From Candidatus Puniceispirillum sp. (GTDB lineage: Bacteria > Pseudomonadota > Alphaproteobacteria > Puniceispirillales > Puniceispirillaceae): a stretch of DNA of 22,638 bases. Shown here piece after piece: positions 15,834 to 22,638 of this stretch. The notes beneath the pieces are model-generated. The model saw nothing but the letters and a program-made list of their open reading frames with translations, was not told the DNA's origin and did not search any database. Position numbers and translations under genes: made by a program. The DNA is taken from positions 1 through 22,638 of the forward strand of contig JADHLR010000010.1 in NCBI GenBank assembly GCA_016780525.1, written 5' to 3'. How positions within the stretch are numbered: position 1 is the first letter of the stretch; every line of letters begins with the position of its first letter.

Positions 15834-17185
15834 GCTGCCCCCTTGATCGCGATAATTTCACCACTCATGCTATTTTGTCGTGCCGCCGATAATTTGCATG
15901 GCACAATCTGTCCGATTTGCGATTGATCACCGACAAAATTGACCGCCTGCATATAGGGGCTGCGGCCAGCCATCTGACCAGCCCGCCCACCACTGCGCTC
16001 GACCAGAACATCAACAATCTGGCCTTCGGTTGCCTTATTGAAGGCAAATTGCTGGGCATTCAAAAGCTGCTGCAAACTCTCCAGCCGCTCGGCTTTCACA
16101 TGTTCCGGCACCTGTTGTTCGATGGTTGCTGCCGGTGTGCCCGGGCGTGGGCTGTATTTAAACGAATAGGCCGACGCATAACCCACCTGATTGACAAGTT
16201 TTAAGGTCTCAGCAAAATCACCGTCGGTTTCCCCGGGAAACCCAACAATAAAATCACCAGACATGGCAATATCCGGCCGCACCGCGCGTAATTTATCGAT
16301 CACCGCAAGATATACATCGCTGGTATGACGCCGGTTCATCGCGGCAAGAACATGGTTTGAGCCCGATTGGATCGGCAAATGCAGATACGGCATTAACTGT
16401 GGCACCTCACCATGCGCCGAAATCAGCTCATCATCCATATCAAGCGGGTGCGAGGTGGTGTAGCGCAACCGCTCAAGCCCCTCAATTTCGGCCAATTCGC
16501 GGATCAGCCGGCCAAGTGACCAGACGCTGCCATCTTTCGCTTCACCATGATAAGCGTTCACATTTTGCCCGAGCAAGGTCAGCTCACATGTGCCGCTGGC
16601 AATCAACCGGCGGGCTTCGTCAAGAATGGTCTGTGCTGGCCGGGAAAATTCCGCGCCACGCGTATAAGGCACGACGCAAAAAGCACAAAATTTGTCACAG
16701 CCTTCCTGCACGCTCAAAAACGCTGCCGGGCCACGTGGCGCATGCTCACCCGGCAAAAAGTCAAATTTCACTTCTTCGGGAAATTCTGTATCGATCACCC
16801 GGTTTCGCGCCATCGGATCGATCTTGGTGACCAGTTCCGGCAGCCGGTGATAGGTTTGCGGGCCAACAACGATATCAACCCAGGGCGCACGGCGGGTAAT
16901 TTCAGCGCCTTCCGCCTGCGCCACACAGCCGGCAACAGCAATTGTCATCTGCCGGCCTTGCTGGTCGCGGGCACGCTCTTTTAGCTGGCGCAATCTACCA
17001 AGTTCGGAAAATACTTTTTCTGAGGCTTTCTCACGGATGTGACAGGTGTTCAAAATCACCATATCCGCGCCTTCGGGCATATCGGTTGGGGCATATCCCA
17101 GCGGTGCCAGAACATCCGACATGCGGTCAGAATCATAGACATTCATCTGACAGCCATAGGTTTTGATAAAGAGTTTTTTGGTCAA
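15830..17185 (-). CDS. miaB: tRNA-2-methylthio-N6-dimethylallyladenosine synthase MiaB, TTG start
   Basis: MiaB is a radical-SAM methylthiotransferase that converts i6A37 to ms2i6A37 in tRNA. The 451-residue product has the N-terminal auxiliary-cluster cysteines C12, C48 and C87 (KTYGCQMN, NTCHIREKA, AGCVAQAEG), the radical-SAM motif CDKFCAFC (C163, C167, C170), and a C-terminal TRAM domain (about 375-440). The start is TTG at 17185: no ATG or GTG lies in frame between it and the upstream TAA at 17218, and the family's N-terminus (KKLFIKTYGCQMN) begins immediately. There is no clear Shine-Dalgarno sequence. It lies 67 bases after rimI; in many alphaproteobacteria a fur/mur gene sits in this gap. 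Confidence 0.96.
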   Translation of the reverse strand: MTKKLFIKTYGCQMNVYDSDRMSDVLAPLGYAPTDMPEGADMVILNTCHIREKASEKVFSELGRLRQLKERARDQQGRQMTIAVAGCVAQAEGAEITRRAPWVDIVVGPQTYHRLPELVTKIDPMARNRVIDTEFPEEVKFDFLPGEHAPRGPAAFLSVQEGCDKFCAFCVVPYTRGAEFSRPAQTILDEARRLIASGTCELTLLGQNVNAYHGEAKDGSVWSLGRLIRELAEIEGLERLRYTTSHPLDMDDELISAHGEVPQLMPYLHLPIQSGSNHVLAAMNRRHTSDVYLAVIDKLRAVRPDIAMSGDFIVGFPGETDGDFAETLKLVNQVGYASAYSFKYSPRPGTPAATIEQQVPEHVKAERLESLQQLLNAQQFAFNKATEGQIVDVLVERSGGRAGQMAGRSPYMQAVNFVGDQSQIGQIVPCKLSAARQNSMSGEIIAIKGAA

Positions 17186-17252
17186 GTGCGATGCATCACA
17201 TGTTTGCGCTTTAACTTACTAAATTGTTTGTAGCCGGTGCATAAGCCTTTGG

Positions 17253-17765
17253 TCAAGAAAAAGCCGAGCCCCGCAGCCGCGCCATAATGACCGCATCGCA
17301 GCGGGTTTCACCACGTTTATAATAATTTTTGCGACAGCCAATTTCAACAAAGCCGCAGGAATCATATAATTGTCTGGCTGGCATATTGTCAGCCGCAACC
17401 TCCATCAGAATTTTCTTAACATGCTGTTGTTCGGTGACGCCGATCAAATGCTCTAACATAATCCGGCCAAATCCGCGGCGCTGCCAGTCGCGATGCGTGC
17501 CAATCGCAATGATATCAGCACAATCAGCGGAGATCGTCGACAAATAATAGGCGTGGATCGCCGCTGCCTGTCCAACTGCCTGTCCAACTGCTGGCAAAAC
17601 AGCGCCGTAAAATGCCGGTTTGTTCAGCATATCGCGTAAAGATTGGGCCGTGAAACGACCGGCAAAAAGCTGTGTTTCCAAATCGGCAACAGCCTGGCAA
17701 TCATCTAAATTTAATGGGCGTACCAAGTTCAACGGGCGTGCCGGGTTTAACGGGCGCGTTGTCAT
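17253..17765 (-). CDS. rimI: Ribosomal-protein-S18-alanine N-acetyltransferase-like GNAT enzyme
   Basis: The 170-residue GNAT protein has the acetyl-CoA loop QRRGFGRIML (residues 95-104) and the MEVAADNMPARQLYDSCGFVEIGCRKNYY segment typical of RimI, split by family alignment around the conserved N-x-A-x-x-L-Y. RimI acetylates the N-terminal alanine of S18; the name rests on motifs and on its coupling to tsaB (TGATG, 1-base overlap). The N-terminus carries an 18-base triplication (RPLNPA-RPLNLV-RPLNLD) and there is a 12-base duplication (AVGQAVGQ, residues 59-66). The first RPLN copies lie before the point where the GNAT fold normally begins, so an alternative start cannot be excluded, but no later ATG is better placed. 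Confidence 0.88.
   Translation of the reverse strand: MTTRPLNPARPLNLVRPLNLDDCQAVADLETQLFAGRFTAQSLRDMLNKPAFYGAVLPAVGQAVGQAAAIHAYYLSTISADCADIIAIGTHRDWQRRGFGRIMLEHLIGVTEQQHVKKILMEVAADNMPARQLYDSCGFVEIGCRKNYYKRGETRCDAVIMARLRGSAFS
17568..17591 (-). repeat. 12-base in-frame duplication inside rimI
   Basis: Two identical copies of GCAGTTGGACAG encode AVGQ-AVGQ (residues 59-66). The exact identity points to a recent slippage event. Confidence 0.85.
17703..17756 (-). repeat. 18-base in-frame triplication at the rimI N-terminus
   Basis: Three 18-base units encode RPLNPA, RPLNLV and RPLNLD. The CGCCC-TT-AA backbone is kept in each; the units differ mainly at third positions and in the last two codons. 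Confidence 0.85.
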
Positions 17766-18523
17766 CAGCCGGATTTTTTCTGTGGCCCAAGCCGCGGATC
17801 GGCAAGATACAGCGGCTCAAGAGGTGTGATCTCGCTGCGTTTGATCTGGGCTGCCGCCAATTGCGCGATCATGCTGGCTGTCGGCATATCTTCGACCGGC
17901 GGTAGCGTTGTGGAGACACCGGCAGTGTTCAGCGCATCTGCAACAGCCGCGCGTTCCGCACCAACAATCCGCAGGCCAGAAATAGTTAGGCCAGATGCCG
18001 ATAAATCACCATCGATCAGACGCGGCACATTGGCGACAGACGATTCAAAAATATCGCCGAGTGGCTGCGCATCACCATCAAAAATCTGCGCATAAAGCGT
18101 CCCCCGCCTTGTATCGGCCAGTGTCAGACAAGCACTTGTCAGACAGGCGCTTGTGGCATGCGGCTCGGCATCACTGGCAGCACCCGCCAACGCCTGCAAG
18201 CCGGAAATCCCGACACCAACCGCCTGATGCGCCATACAAAAGCCTTTTGCCGCCGCCAGCGTCACGCGAATGCCGGTAAACGAGCCGGGGCCACAGCCTG
18301 CCGCGACATGGGTGATGGCGTCAAAAGTTTCACCTGCTTCATGCAGCGTTTCGATTGTCAGGGGAACAATACCGACAGCATGACCATGTGCGGCCAGATG
18401 CTGGCGTGTCGCCAGCAGATGACCATCACGCATCAGCGCAATCGAAAGCTGACTGGCGCTTGCCTCTAACGCCAGAATCGTCGCACTGGTGGATGGAAGA
18501 TCAGCAGATAGTGACTTTTTCAT
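17765..18523 (-). CDS. tsaB: tRNA threonylcarbamoyladenosine biosynthesis protein TsaB
   Basis: TsaB is the partner of TsaD in making t6A37 in ANN-decoding tRNAs. I choose the ATG at 18523 (252 residues, starting MKKSLSADLPS), which follows AAGAGA at a good distance; the frame extends to 18604 without conserved residues. The ASKHA-type N-terminus ILALEASASQLSIAL and the hallmark GCGPGSFTGIRVTLAAAKGF are present. A 15-base duplication encodes TSACLTSACLT (18122-18151). The stop overlaps the rimI ATG by one base. It is the first gene of the tsaB-to-trmB block and is divergent from the plus-strand deacetylase. Confidence 0.94.
   Translation of the reverse strand: MKKSLSADLPSTSATILALEASASQLSIALMRDGHLLATRQHLAAHGHAVGIVPLTIETLHEAGETFDAITHVAAGCGPGSFTGIRVTLAAAKGFCMAHQAVGVGISGLQALAGAASDAEPHATSACLTSACLTLADTRRGTLYAQIFDGDAQPLGDIFESSVANVPRLIDGDLSASGLTISGLRIVGAERAAVADALNTAGVSTTLPPVEDMPTASMIAQLAAAQIKRSEITPLEPLYLADPRLGPQKKSG
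18122..18151 (-). repeat. 15-base in-frame duplication inside tsaB
   Basis: On the plus strand TGTCAGACAAGCACT is followed directly by TGTCAGACAGGCGCT (two differences). The encoded protein reads TSACL twice. A third partial copy (TGT) follows. Confidence 0.85.
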
Positions 18524-18692
18524 CTTGTCTCTTTGCATTGAAGTCGGCATTAATGATCGGCCGTTGTTGGTTGAATCATCCTTAGTTAAACGGATTTTAC
18601 ACAAAACACGACCGCATCATCATGTATGTTTGAAGTTTTGGAAGTTGAACATGATCATTCTGCATCTTGGATTACCACAGCCGGTGAGCGGC
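18524..18692. promoter_or_regulatory. Divergent intergenic region between tsaB and the deacetylase gene
   Basis: This 169-base gap separates the tsaB start from the chosen deacetylase start and must hold promoters for both directions. On the minus strand TAAAAT (within TGTGTAAAATCC) is a possible -10 for tsaB, without a good -35. On the plus strand no hexamer pair is convincing. The assignment rests on gene orientation rather than motifs. Confidence 0.4.
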
Positions 18693-19727
18693 ATGATAGC
18701 CTCTATTTGCCGTCGCTATGTAAAGAAGGCAGCTTTGTTGGCGTTGGCCTTTTGTTGTTTCGCCAGCGGCAGCGCGTTTGCCGCTGATTATGCCACTGTC
18801 TTGATGTATCATCGCTTTGGCGAGGACAAATACCCCAGCACAAATATTCGGCTTGATCAATTTGAGGCGCATCTGGATGTGCTGGCAAATGGCGATTATA
18901 ACATCTGGCCGCTCGATAAGATCGTTGCGCATCTTCAGCAAGGGCTGGAGCTGCCTGATAAAACCATCGCGATCACCATTGATGATGCCTATCTGTCGGT
19001 TTTTACCGAAGCCAGACCCCGGCTGAAAGCGCTTAATTTCCCCTATACTGTATTCATTGCCACACAGCCTGTTGACCGTGGACACCGAAACTATATGAGC
19101 TGGGATCAGATCCGGATTTTACAGGATGAAGGCGTGCTGATCGGCAGCCAGACCACGTCGCATCCGCATATGCATCTGATCAGCACAGCCGAGGCTGAGG
19201 ACGAGCTAACATCGTCAAATGAACGATTCCTCGCCGAGATCGGCCAGCGCCCGACATTATTTGCCTACCCGTATGGCGAGTATAATCTGGATATTATTGA
19301 TGTTGTGAAGCAAGCCGGTTTTACTGCCGCATTTGGACAAAATTCGGGAATTATTCACAGCTATAACGGGTTTTTTGAATTGCCGCGTTTTGCCATGAAT
19401 GAACAATATGGCACACTTGAAAGATTGCAGCTGGCGGTTGACGGGCTGCCGCTTAAGGTCAATCAGATTGTGCCGGACGATGTTGTTTTGGATGACAGCA
19501 CCAACCCGCCAAATTATGGCTTCACACTGGCCCCGGAAATTGCCAATGACCGGCAATTACGCTGTTTTAACAGCCGCTATGGCAAGCTTGAGGTGAATAT
19601 CCTTGGGCCGCGCGCTGAAATACGTCTGCCCGGGCCGTTTGCGCGAGGCCGCGCGCGCATTAATTGTACCATGCCCGGGGCGGATGGTCGCTGGCGCTGG
19701 TTTGGTCGCCAGTTCCTGATCCCATAG
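18693..19727 (+). CDS. Secreted polysaccharide deacetylase (NodB-like)
   Basis: The 344-residue product starts with a clear type I signal peptide (basic RRYVKK, hydrophobic AALLALAF, cleavage after SAFA at residue 30). A carbohydrate esterase 4 domain follows: motif 1 TIDD (95-98), metal histidines H157 and H161 in SHPHMH, and motif 3 AYPYGEY (191-197). The last 70 residues (from about 275) form a separate C-terminal piece ending GRWRWFGRQFLIP. Substrate is unknown; such enzymes remove N-acetyl (or O-acetyl) groups from peptidoglycan or exopolysaccharide. I chose the ATG at 18693 because it gives a compact signal peptide and follows GGTGAG; ATG at 18651 would add 14 residues ahead of it. It is the only plus-strand gene here and converges on a glucosaminidase gene 36 bases away. 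Confidence 0.9.
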   Translation: MIASICRRYVKKAALLALAFCCFASGSAFAADYATVLMYHRFGEDKYPSTNIRLDQFEAHLDVLANGDYNIWPLDKIVAHLQQGLELPDKTIAITIDDAYLSVFTEARPRLKALNFPYTVFIATQPVDRGHRNYMSWDQIRILQDEGVLIGSQTTSHPHMHLISTAEAEDELTSSNERFLAEIGQRPTLFAYPYGEYNLDIIDVVKQAGFTAAFGQNSGIIHSYNGFFELPRFAMNEQYGTLERLQLAVDGLPLKVNQIVPDDVVLDDSTNPPNYGFTLAPEIANDRQLRCFNSRYGKLEVNILGPRAEIRLPGPFARGRARINCTMPGADGRWRWFGRQFLIP

Positions 19728-19763
19728 CCAATTACTTACCGCCGCCTATTTAGCGCGAGATTG

Positions 19764-20738
19764 TTAGCGCAATCTGGCTCTGGCATATTGGTCAAAATCA
19801 TTTGACGACATAACGGCGCGTAATTTGTCCACATATGCCGTGCCTATCTCTGCATAGCTGTCGAGATAGGTGGCCAGCGTGCCGGCTTTGATGGTTTTAT
19901 TTTGTGGCGAGAGCCGTTGGCGCGCCAAGCGGAAACGCTGATAGTTCGGATGCGTGTTCAAATTATGCATATAGGCCCGTACCGACTCCAACAAGCTGCC
20001 AAAGCTGCGAACCACAGCGCGCTCATTACTGGCGGCCAAGGGTCGTATACCAGCTGATTCTGTCCAGGCCCATTGGCCAAATAATGCATTGCCCTGCAGG
20101 GCAAATCTTGATGTCCCCCAGCCTGATTCGATGGCCGCTTGCGCCAATGCCAGTGCCACCGGAATGGTATCGACCCGGCGCAACAACTGCTTCGCCAGTT
20201 CGGCGTCATCGAGCTTTTCCGGGTCAACCCGGTACAGCACTGCCCATTTTTCCAGCATGGCGCGGTTTTTCGCATCAAATGCCGCCTTCACCGCATTGCG
20301 GCGCTGCACCAATTCATCATTTGATGCGACAATCAATGGTAATACCAGATTGATAAAAGACTGTTTTTGGTCAGCACCGGACAGCGCAAGATGACGCTCC
20401 GGAATGCGTCTGGCAAAATCTGCCGGAACCATGACAATAGCCGGATTGGCCGACAAAGATGATTGTTCGGACATCGCGGCATCGGGACGGGCGGACGTGA
20501 TGCCGGCAGTGGCCCCTGCATCTGGTATTTTTGCGTCTGGGGTTGTTGTGGCGGGTATCTGTGCCTTGGTTGGGGCGCTGCCAGCGGCCAGATTTTGCCC
20601 CGGTTCCTGCTGTTGCGGCACAGCAAACCATTGCGGTGGTTTTACCCCGAAAACACCCGGCACAATCAGCCCAAGCGCCAGCATCGCCAACGCTGACCAT
20701 AATATATGGCGGTTTTCAATCTGGCGTGGCAGCAACAT
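19764..20738 (-). CDS. Membrane-anchored Bax-like glucosaminidase
   Basis: The 324-residue protein has an N-terminal membrane anchor (about residues 12-31), a Pro/Ala/Thr-rich linker to about residue 100, and a glucosaminidase-family domain (about 125-310). The active-site region is ALAQAAIESGWGTSRFALQGNALFGQW, with the likely catalytic E204. This is the fold of E. coli Bax and of N-acetyl-beta-D-glucosaminidases that cut peptidoglycan; it would act in the periplasm tethered to the inner membrane. No strong ribosome-binding site precedes the ATG (AAGGTT is 12 bases away). It is 51 bases downstream of the Nfu gene. Ending tail-to-tail with a deacetylase, it suggests but does not prove a shared role in cell-wall or polysaccharide turnover. 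Confidence 0.86.
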   Translation of the reverse strand: MLLPRQIENRHILWSALAMLALGLIVPGVFGVKPPQWFAVPQQQEPGQNLAAGSAPTKAQIPATTTPDAKIPDAGATAGITSARPDAAMSEQSSLSANPAIVMVPADFARRIPERHLALSGADQKQSFINLVLPLIVASNDELVQRRNAVKAAFDAKNRAMLEKWAVLYRVDPEKLDDAELAKQLLRRVDTIPVALALAQAAIESGWGTSRFALQGNALFGQWAWTESAGIRPLAASNERAVVRSFGSLLESVRAYMHNLNTHPNYQRFRLARQRLSPQNKTIKAGTLATYLDSYAEIGTAYVDKLRAVMSSNDFDQYARARLR

Positions 20739-20789
20739 TGACAGTAATCAACCTTTAACAACAATCGATGTTTTGGCGCAAAACCTGTC

Positions 20790-21347
20790 TTACATTTCCG
20801 CGGCGCGTACCTCACGTACTTCCGGGATGTAATGGCGCAGCATATTTTCAATGCCCATCTTCAATGTCGCGGTTGAGCTTGGGCAACCCTGACACGCACC
20901 ACGCATCTGCAAGGTCACAATGCCATCATCAAACCCCTGAAATACGATATCGCCACCATCCATCGCCACTGCCGGGCGCACCCGCGTGTCGAGAAGCTGT
21001 TTGATCTGTTGAACCGTTTCGCTATCTGCCGCACCACTATGTGGATCATCGAGCGTCGCATCTGCTTCCATAACCGGAAGACCAGACGCATAATGTTCCA
21101 TAATACCGGCCAATATGGCAGGTTTCAGCGCAAACCATTCCAGCGCTTCAGCCTTTGTCACGGCGACAAAATCTGCGCCTAAAAATACCCCTGTGACACC
21201 ATCAATCTGAAATAGCCGACGCGCCAGAGGCGATTGTTTGGCCGCATCCGAATCGGCAAAATCAGCTGTGCCTTGCGTCATGACAGGAACACCCGGGATA
21301 AATTTTAAAGTCGCCGGATTCGGCGTATCCTGAGTTTGAATAAACAT
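20790..21347 (-). CDS. Nfu/NifU-type iron-sulfur cluster scaffold protein
   Basis: The 185-residue product has the Nfu N-terminal domain (MFIQTQDTPNPATLKFIPG; SPLARRLFQIDGVTGVFLGADF) and a NifU C-terminal domain (about 110-180) with the cluster-binding CxxC at C152 and C155 (RGACQGCPSSTATLKMGIE). Homologues, including mitochondrial NFU1, carry [4Fe-4S] clusters to target enzymes, which could include the neighbouring radical-SAM MiaB. The start at 21347 follows GGAGAAA and matches the family's N-terminus. The frame is open to 21437, but the extra 30 residues are unlike the family. It lies 171 bases after trpS with a notable inverted repeat in the gap. Confidence 0.94.
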   Translation of the reverse strand: MFIQTQDTPNPATLKFIPGVPVMTQGTADFADSDAAKQSPLARRLFQIDGVTGVFLGADFVAVTKAEALEWFALKPAILAGIMEHYASGLPVMEADATLDDPHSGAADSETVQQIKQLLDTRVRPAVAMDGGDIVFQGFDDGIVTLQMRGACQGCPSSTATLKMGIENMLRHYIPEVREVRAAEM

Positions 21348-21383
21348 CGCTAATTTCTCCTGCTCGCCATTATTGCACGCACC

Positions 21384-21457
21384 AGCCTTGCCGTGCTTCA
21401 CGCAACGCCCACTGGTGTGACCTAAACATGGGATCATGGCCCAACTATGGCAAGGCT
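21384..21457 (-). promoter_or_regulatory. Long-range 9-bp inverted repeat upstream of the Nfu gene
   Basis: AGCCTTGCC (21384-21392) and GGCAAGGCT (21449-21457) are exact reverse complements separated by 56 bases. In the minus-strand RNA they would close a large loop ending about 37 bases before the Nfu start codon. The enclosed sequence can form only short stems (for example CATG-GGAT-CATG near 21427-21438). No U-run follows, so this is not an intrinsic terminator. A structured leader is possible, but chance cannot be excluded. Confidence 0.4.
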
Positions 21458-21488
21458 CACCCGTTCTATTTATCGCATATTGCCCGTC

Positions 21489-21524
21489 ATCTGGCTAGTG
21501 ATCTGGCCAGTCATCCGGCTAGTG
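21489..21524 (-). repeat. 12-base tandem repeat spanning the trpS stop codon
   Basis: On the plus strand ATCTGGCTAGTG (21489-21500), ATCTGGCCAGTC (21501-21512) and ATCCGGCTAGTG (21513-21524) are consecutive, with a partial fourth copy after them. On the minus strand the trpS stop TAG (21521-21519) falls in the first copy read, and another in-frame TAG appears 8 codons later. Confidence 0.9.
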
Positions 21525-22556
21525 ATCGGTGCTGGCACCTAAAAAGCCAACAATATCACGCACCTCGGCCATCAATGGCCGGGCAATGGCCGCCGCACGT
21601 TCTGCCCCATCGGCCAGAATGGCGTCAATATCAGCCGGATTTTCCAGCAATTCACGCATTTTTTGCCCCATCGGAGACAGCTGCGCCACGGCCAGATCGG
21701 CCAAAGCTGGTTTAAAATCGGCAAATCCCCGCCCACCAAATTCGGCTAACACCGCCGCCACCGAACTGTCTGACAATGCCGCATAAATACCGACCAGATT
21801 TTCAGCTTCAGGCCGGTCGGCAAGGCCAGCCGCTTCGGATGGCAGGGCATCAGCATCGGTTTTGGCTTTGCGAATTTTCTGCGCGATCATATCGGCATCA
21901 TCGGTCATATTAATCCGTGAATAATCCGACGGGTCAGATTTGCTCATCTTGGCAGTGCCGTTGCGCAGGCTCATCACCCGCGTGGCGCTGCCGAAAATTT
22001 GCGGCTCGGGTAGCGGAAACACATCTTTTTCGTAAAATGAGTTAAACGCCTGGGCAATATCGCGGGTCAGTTCAAGATGCTGTTTCTGATCCTCACCAAC
22101 CGGCACATGCGTCGCCCGATATACCAAAATATCCGCTGCCATTAAATTTGGGTAGGCATACAGGCCCACTGTCGCATTTTCCCGGTTTTTGCCGGCCTTT
22201 TCCTTAAATTGTGTCATCCGGTTCAGCCAACCAAGGCGTGCGGTGCAATTAAACACCCATGCCAGCTCAGCATGCTGCGGTACGCAGGACTGATTGAACA
22301 GGATTGAACGTTCGGTGGAAATGCCGGCAGCGATCAGGCTGGCGGCTACTTCACGGGTGCTGGCGCGCAGCGCTTCCGGGTCTTGCGGAATGGTGATGGC
22401 ATGCAGATCGACGACGCAATAAATAGATTCAAAACTATCCTGCAACGTCACCCAATTGCGGATCGCCCCCAAATAATTACCAAGATGCAAATTACCTGTT
22501 GGCTGAATGCCTGAAAAAATCCGATTGGTCGGTTTGTTACTGTTTATTTCAGTCAT
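21519..22556 (-). CDS. trpS: Tryptophanyl-tRNA synthetase
   Basis: TrpS charges tRNA-Trp with tryptophan. I choose the ATG at 22556 (345 residues, starting MTEINSNKPTNRIFSGIQPT); a GTG at 22583 would add nine residues with no family support. Class I signatures are GNLHLGN (HIGH-type, 21-27) and KMSKS (203-207), with FSGIQPTGNLHLGNYLGA and MAADILVYRATHVPVGEDQ in place. Length is normal for bacteria. The protein ends FLGASTDH, within a 12-base tandem repeat that also duplicates the stop region. In alphaproteobacteria trpS often follows murJ, but the upstream sequence here is too short to say. Confidence 0.97.
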   Translation of the reverse strand: MTEINSNKPTNRIFSGIQPTGNLHLGNYLGAIRNWVTLQDSFESIYCVVDLHAITIPQDPEALRASTREVAASLIAAGISTERSILFNQSCVPQHAELAWVFNCTARLGWLNRMTQFKEKAGKNRENATVGLYAYPNLMAADILVYRATHVPVGEDQKQHLELTRDIAQAFNSFYEKDVFPLPEPQIFGSATRVMSLRNGTAKMSKSDPSDYSRINMTDDADMIAQKIRKAKTDADALPSEAAGLADRPEAENLVGIYAALSDSSVAAVLAEFGGRGFADFKPALADLAVAQLSPMGQKMRELLENPADIDAILADGAERAAAIARPLMAEVRDIVGFLGASTDH

Positions 22557-22638
22557 GATCTCTACTTTCCTGACCACCCGCACATGTCATGCGCCCGTTT
22601 TATCGTCGATTATATGGGGGGTTATCTCTTTTGCGGCG
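22557..22638 (-). other. Upstream edge of trpS, possible 3' end of a neighbouring gene
   Basis: These 82 bases may include the last codons of an upstream minus-strand gene. One frame from base 22638 reads RRKRDNPPYNRR then stops (TAA at 22602-22600), a basic tail that would fit the end of a membrane protein such as MurJ. A second frame is also open, to TGA ending at 22588. There is too little sequence to identify a gene. Confidence 0.2.

Noticed and set aside
19728..19775. Bidirectional terminator between the convergent deacetylase and glucosaminidase genes
   Set aside because: A 6-bp inverted repeat (AGATTG/CAATCT, 19758-19775) exists but is A-T rich, overlaps the stop codon of the minus-strand gene and has no T-run on either strand.
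20770..20784. Hairpin GTTTTG/CAAAAC between the Nfu and glucosaminidase genes as a terminator
   Set aside because: There is no T-run after it and the stem is weak; the 51-base gap is compatible with cotranscription.
22588..22638. End of murJ upstream of trpS
   Set aside because: Neighbourhood knowledge suggests it, but two frames are open and 12-16 codons do not allow identification, so it is not called as a gene.

Overview
This window reads as a stretch of core chromosome from an alphaproteobacterium. The protein sequences (two-domain YlxR/L7Ae protein, alphaproteobacterial NusA with an acidic C-terminus, Nfu-type scaffold) and the gene order (miaB-phoH-ybeY-corC-lnt-metK-trmB next to rimP-nusA-ylxR-infB-rbfA-truB-rpsO-pnp) both point there. 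Base composition looks moderate and intergenic gaps are short, as in streamlined marine lineages. A SAR116-like origin is only a guess. I see no mobile element, CRISPR array, rRNA, tRNA or degraded gene.

Layout, right to left because nearly everything is on the minus strand. (1) 22556-19764: trpS, an Nfu-type Fe-S scaffold gene and a Bax-like glucosaminidase gene. (2) 18693-19727: the only plus-strand gene, a secreted polysaccharide deacetylase, divergent from tsaB and convergent with the glucosaminidase gene. (3) 18523-9868: tsaB, rimI, miaB, phoH, ybeY, corC, lnt, metK and trmB. Stop/start overlaps at four junctions suggest one long operon for tRNA modification, RNA quality control, lipoprotein acylation and SAM synthesis. 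(4) An intrinsic terminator at 9749-9771 closes that block, with a possible promoter just upstream of it. (5) 9658-2520: rimP, nusA, ylxR-L7Ae, infB, rbfA, truB and rpsO, the transcription/translation operon, closed by a strong terminator at 2449-2485. (6) pnp (2112 to beyond base 1), behind its own leader of about 340 bases.

The genes are ordinary. The unusual material is in the untranslated regions and in short tandem duplications. The pnp leader carries 15-base direct repeats that form a chain of stop-start mini-ORFs (each stop codon abuts the next ATG) ending across the pnp start codon. Two diverged units form a perfect 9-bp hairpin. Similar 12-18 base duplications, all in frame, occur in infB, ybeY, rimI and tsaB, and one spans the trpS stop codon. 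No complete new multigene system is visible; the pnp leader array is the best candidate for undescribed biology here.
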